From Crocodylus rhombifer (taxonomy: Eukaryota; Chordata; Crocodylia; Crocodylidae), in contig JAVSML010000943.1 in the NCBI GenBank assembly GCA_038503035.1, positions 130,841 through 194,840 of the forward strand: a stretch of DNA of 64,000 nucleotides. The letters run 5' to 3'. The notes beneath the pieces were generated by a model. That model was not told the origin of the DNA, did not search any database, and saw only the letters and a program-made list of their open reading frames with translations. This document shows, piece after piece, positions 60,050 through 64,000 of the stretch. How positions within the stretch are numbered: the stretch's first letter is position 1; the number at the start of each line of letters is the position of its first letter. A program made the translations under genes and the position numbers.

Positions 60050-60339
60050 CTCTAAGTGATCAACGTGCGAGTCCTTGCTTGGCCATGCTCCAACATCACA
60101 GATGACTGCCCCAGGCATCATTATATGCAGTCATTCTCCTGATGGGAGCTCACACTTTGTTTAAATAACTGACACTGTGCCTCAAGAGAGGTGGAGGGAG
60201 AGAAAGAGTGACTGAATTTATTTTAAATGTTAATACTGAGAAAAATGTACTTTTACCTGTAGCCATTTCCAACTTCAGATATACAATTTTTATTGGCTTG
60301 GAAGAAATTTCTTAAACAATGGAAGAGGAAGAGGGATGA
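60050..60339. other. short tract, nothing recognised
   Basis: No gene or repeat terminus is visible. Confidence 0.45.
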
Positions 60340-60612
60340 TATTGTGTGTAAGGAACTAGACTGAAACTCAGAAGTGTTGGGTTCAGTTTCTCCTGCAGAG
60401 TTCCAGTCTGCCTTCGAACAAAACCTCTTGGTGGTCTTTCCCGTAGCATTATTTCTTTAAAATGGTAAGAATAATACCTGTGCTTAGATCATAAGTTTTT
60501 CAGGGTAAGGGGCTGTCATTTTCTCTTTGTGTTTGTGAAGTTCCTACCATATAATAGAAGCTTGACTTTGGTTGGGATATTAGGTGCTATCAAAAGAACA
60601 ACAACAATGATA
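60340..60612 (+). mobile_element. MIR-like SINE with L2-type tail
   Basis: The order 'gactgaaactcagaagtgtt', then 'ctttaaaatggtaagaataa' with 'tacctgtg' (compare MIR 'gtaaaatgggaataataatacctg'), then 'tcagggtaaggggctgtcat' with 'tttctctttgtgtttgtgaag' (compare L2 tail 'gggcaggggctgtctctttg...gtttgtacag'), ending 'ggtgctatcaaaagaacaac', matches a sauropsid CORE-SINE with an L2-type 3' end. Confidence 0.6.
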
Positions 60613-61831
60613 GGTGGTGAGTAGTGTTTGGAGATTAGTAAAGGAATTGACCACAGCTGGCTAGATTCTCATATTGATCCACTCTATCAGCAGGTTCTAG
60701 ATTCCTGCAGGGATTAACCAATTGGTTTCTGCTTACTCACTGGCAGGCGTGGCTTATTAACTTTACCTTGAATATTGGGAAAGGTGAGTATGTCTGTGCA
60801 GTGAGAGTGTGGTCTAGAAAAAAATGCTGTTAGTGTACAGAGAGCAGGCTGTTTTTGAAGAGGTCAATTATATGGGGGGGGTTATACATAAACAAACAGT
60901 AGCCGCCCCCTAAATTGGTCAGAGAAGGGTTACATAATAGGATATTCATATAAAGAAACAAAAGCAATAGATCTTTATTCAGCTAAATTTTCCAGCTGGA
61001 AAAAAATATGTATTCAGACATCAAAGAGATTAGAATTCTCATTACTTTAAGTAATACTAGACATGACGATAGACAAATTAACTTGAGGCAGTAAAAAATT
61101 AAAGTTTGCTTAAATATATGCATGTGAACTAAGAAATCAAACAAGATATTTGACAGTTTAAAAATCAAAATACACTTAGGCCTGAGCTAAGGACTACTTT
61201 GAAGTTAATCGGAGTCCTTCCATTGATATCATTGGTTTTTTTGAGGTCCTTAATGAGCTCTTTGAGATGAAGCATGGGGGGAAATAGCAGTCACAAATAA
61301 TTATAAAAGTCAAGACGCATTTTATCATAAACACAATATAATACCCATCTGTAGACCAATTATCCATAGCAAAGGCAGGAGAATAAAAAAGAAGAAATGT
61401 ACTCACACAGAGGAAGAAACACTAGAGCAAACACAGGGTGCTCACTCTGAATATTTTCAGCTGGAATGAACCTTTCAGAACTTAGGTTCTAGTGATGTAG
61501 CTCTACATTTTGTAATCTTTCAATCAGATTATAAAGTTAAGTTACCTAAGTTATATAATTAATGCTTTAAAAATCAGAAAAAATCCCTGCTGCTAAACGG
61601 GTATACAATGAAAAAGAGTATCAACTGTATAAAGATAGCAGGGTGGTAGTCAGAAGTGACCCCAAAGGAAAGTTACTGTGCCATTACAAGGGATCATCTT
61701 TCTAAGTATGCTATGTGTTTCTGTAGTTACAACCAACTTGGTAATGAAATGGTAATGGCAAACAAGTAGGAGCTATACTAACCTTGTCTTGTTTCACGTA
61801 TCCATACAAGAAATACAGTGTAATTCTGTGT
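60613..61831. other. AT-rich tract with one old repeat scrap
   Basis: 61178-61250 ('aggcctgagctaaggactac' then 'gaagttaatcggagtccttcc', 'attgatatcattgg') is a semi-palindromic copy of the old repeat also seen at 36154 and 38690. No exon is recognised. Confidence 0.45.
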
Positions 61832-61839
61832 GTCTACAC

Positions 61840-62323
61840 AAGTGCCAACCAAATATCTTCCTCCATGGGTCAGGTGAATAGAATAGGGTCAGTCAGCAGG
61901 CTGGATCACATGCAGGGTCAGCATTTTGGGCCAGTCCATGTGTTCTATCTAACATGCTAGTCCAGCAGTGCATGCCCAGATCTGACCACATGCTACCCTT
62001 TCTCCACATGACTGGATCTGGCATCACACTGGCCTGACCCCATACGCCCATATCTGACCATGTACCATGCTGACCCTGCATGCCGGCCCAATCCCATGAG
62101 ACTGGATCTGACCACACACAGGTGTGATCTGGCATGCAAAGCCATGCTATGCAGGTAATAGGGTTTCCTGTGGGTTTGGAAATTAGGAAGCAAGGGAGCG
62201 GCAACTGACACAGACACTGCTCTGCCACCACCAAATTTCTGGATGCTTTGGGAATGCTGTGGGCTGGGTGATGCAACTCCACAGGTCAGATATGACCCAC
62301 AAGTTGCTGGTTGAGCACCACTG
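61840..62323. mobile_element. hAT-type element, about 484 bp
   Basis: The right end inverted reads CAGTGGTGCTCAACCAGCAA; the left end AAGTGCCAACCAAATATCTT is a decayed partner. Flanking octamers GTCTACAC (61832-61839) and GTCTATAC (62324-62331) match at 7 of 8 positions. The interior has loose repeats of 'gatctgaccacatg' and 'ctgaccc..tgc'. Open frames at 61893-62282 (-) are repeat sequence. Confidence 0.7.
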
Positions 62324-62331
62324 GTCTATAC

Positions 62332-63819
62332 TATAGCATTAAATAAAGGTATTCAGCATCACCATGCCTTCTTGAATTTCCTGGATTACAAGTGTTGCTC
62401 ATTCATTTACTAACCGCTTAAGAAAATTAAGGAACTAAGTTTGATTCTCACTTTGTTGAAGATCTCTGTGCAATAAAATCATCACTAACGTTTTATTTCG
62501 ATGTATTTCTATTTTTTATTGTGAATTGCCTGCTGCAGACAGATTTTCTCAAATATATTCAGCATCCAAAATTATTCACAGAATAATCTCTTACAGAAAC
62601 TCCATGTCTACAGATCACTTGCAAATAAAAAGTTGTTACAAAAACACGTAAATTTGAACTATTTCAGATAGCTCTGATTGGTTACTTATATGATAAGACT
62701 GGAGGACTGGAATTCTGGGAAATGGTTTTCTAGTAGTTGAGAATAAGAATTCCAAAGTATCTTTTTGTGAATATTCTTTAATATTTGTCATTTTTAAAGA
62801 ACTGTTTTCATCATCAATTCCACCAGTAAACCAATTTTCAAGAAAATTTACCTATAGTGTTTCAAAATCTGAGCAAATATTCCAGGAAAATGTTGTTCAG
62901 CCAGCTGTTATGGTTGTTATAATGCTAGTGTTATAACACTACTGTCTACCCCTAGACAGCCATAAAATCCATTTAAATCATATGATCATAGTTTTTGCTA
63001 CTTTTCATGTTTAACTTTCTTTAATCACACTAATCAGCCCACAAGTATGCCTTAGCCTTTTTCTGCATTTTTGGAAAGTTAATATCTTTAGAATAAAAGC
63101 CACTGATAGATATACTGTAGAAAATAATATTTTACTTCCACTGTCAACATCAACCTTAGACTTCAATTAGCCAAGAATCATAATTTCTCAGATATGTAGT
63201 TTTATTGTTGTTGAAACAGCTAGAGTTGAAAGATTACGTGACTGAATAAATCACTACTTGAAATAAAAAAAGGATGATGAAGCTTTACATTTTAACAGGA
63301 GGATAAAAAAGTGCAAGGTCTACACTTCTAAAATGGAAAATGAAACAAATACTTATAATGCTCCACAATGCTAATACGCTATAATTCTTTTCTGTAAGAG
63401 ATCAAAACATGTTTGATGTTGCTTTTATGACATAAACTCTCTATGTTATTATACTACAATAATAATAATAATAGACTATATTTTCAGGCAGAAAACTATA
63501 TAGAATATCAGGTTCAAATAACAGTCATTATTCATTTTAAAGCAACTTTACTTTATATCTGAGTTTTATATAAGGTTCTTCAGTCATAAATACCCATACA
63601 ATCCCCACTTGGCAGCTGACAAACCTATCCCATCTGTCCATTATTAACAGCAGTAAAACAGGTCTATGTTCAGTAAAATATCAAGGGTATGTTATATTCT
63701 TCCAGAGGTCCCTTTCAGAAGGAATAATGTTAGCTCAAGACAACATCCAAGAATTGTATTCAAACACTGCAATTTCAACTTTAAATTGGGCTTTAAAGTA
63801 GGTTTGCCAGGGGATGGAG
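62332..63819. other. AT-rich tract, no gene recognised
   Basis: A short (AAT)n run lies at 63459-63472. No exon or repeat terminus is recognised. Confidence 0.5.
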
Positions 63820-63871
63820 ACCAAAGCCCTGAGATAAGTGAGGAAACAATCACTTACCTCAGGGCTTTGGT
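63820..63871. repeat. 22-bp-stem hairpin, one mismatch
   Basis: The arms ACCAAAGCCCTGAGATAAGT+GA (63820-63841) and its inverse (63850-63871) differ at one position, with an 8-base loop 'ggaaacaa'. The stem does not extend further outward. It could be a small MITE core or, less likely, a structured RNA. The open frame 63666-63938 crosses it and is incidental. Confidence 0.85.
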
Positions 63872-64000
63872 GATATGGAGGAAGCACAAGCAAGAATGGA
63901 CAATAGGGGAGGCATTCTTATTCTTCCTAAGAAAGTAGGACTACCTCAGATGTCTCTACACAAATGAACAGAGCCTGAGAAACAAGCAGGAAGAATTGGG

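Noticed and set aside
59446..60121. Long overlapping open frames on both strands (157, 153, 106 and 101 codons)
   Set aside because: They lie in GC-rich degenerate repeats, where stop codons are rare in all frames. The peptides are W/P/L-rich echoes of the DNA repeat and resemble no protein family.
1..64000. CRISPR array, bacterial operons, tRNA or rRNA genes
   Set aside because: No regularly spaced direct repeats with unique spacers, no ribosomal segments, and the only tRNA-like sequences are eroded SINE heads.

Overview
This window looks like ordinary AT-rich vertebrate nuclear DNA, most probably from a crocodilian; a turtle is the main alternative. There are no operons or ribosome-binding sites, and no long open reading frame of host type. 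The only frames I can give a protein identity are decayed reverse-transcriptase fragments of CR1 (chicken repeat 1) LINEs. Their 3' ends read 'ggaggtcccttccagcccta...tctatgaaatctatgaa', a CR1 tail style of non-avian sauropsids. The window also holds tRNA-headed and MIR-like SINE relics, an old L2-type LINE tail, and many short non-autonomous DNA transposons. The crocodilian call is an inference from this repeat landscape, not a database match.

Layout: a Tigger-like transposon end (about 200-406); CR1 copy 1 (4300-5327, +); a 0.7 kb palindromic element (7226-7937); CR1 3' UTR copy 2 (8391-8963, +); tandem repeats near 11.8 kb; a TIR element (16326-17198); a SINE/CR1 cluster with the longest CR1 copy (19.66-22.78 kb, -), abutting a GC-rich TIR element (22781-23473); the best-preserved CR1 fragment (27938-29022, +); a GC-rich element copy (31021-31365); a clean TIR element (32854-33142); a CR1 tail (33862-34141); a mariner-type MITE with about 140-bp TIRs (35649-36070); a subterminal-palindrome element (about 36400-36910, inverted relative to a relative at 59014); a hAT MITE with a perfect 8-bp target duplication (38108-38294); SINE and L2 relics (40.8-41.8 kb); a second long CR1 (43361-45296, -); a TIR element (45626-46297); a CR1 tail plus G-rich minisatellite (47571-48516); a 608-bp full-length foldback element (49821-50428); the second copy of the 31 kb element (50980-51470); two neighbouring hAT MITEs (53742-54044, 54252-54457); a MITE (55549-55801); a large GC-rich element (59014 to about 60049); a SINE/L2 tail (60340-60612); another hAT-type element (61840-62323); and a near-perfect short hairpin at 63820-63871.

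The rest is AT-rich single-copy-looking sequence, where I see no exons, RNA genes or CpG-island promoter. It is most simply intergenic DNA or part of a very large intron. The most distinctive content is structural: foldback and long-TIR elements, two pairs of same-family GC-rich elements, and five hAT-type insertions whose target duplications all fit NNNTANNN. Nothing here assembles into a new gene system that I can support.
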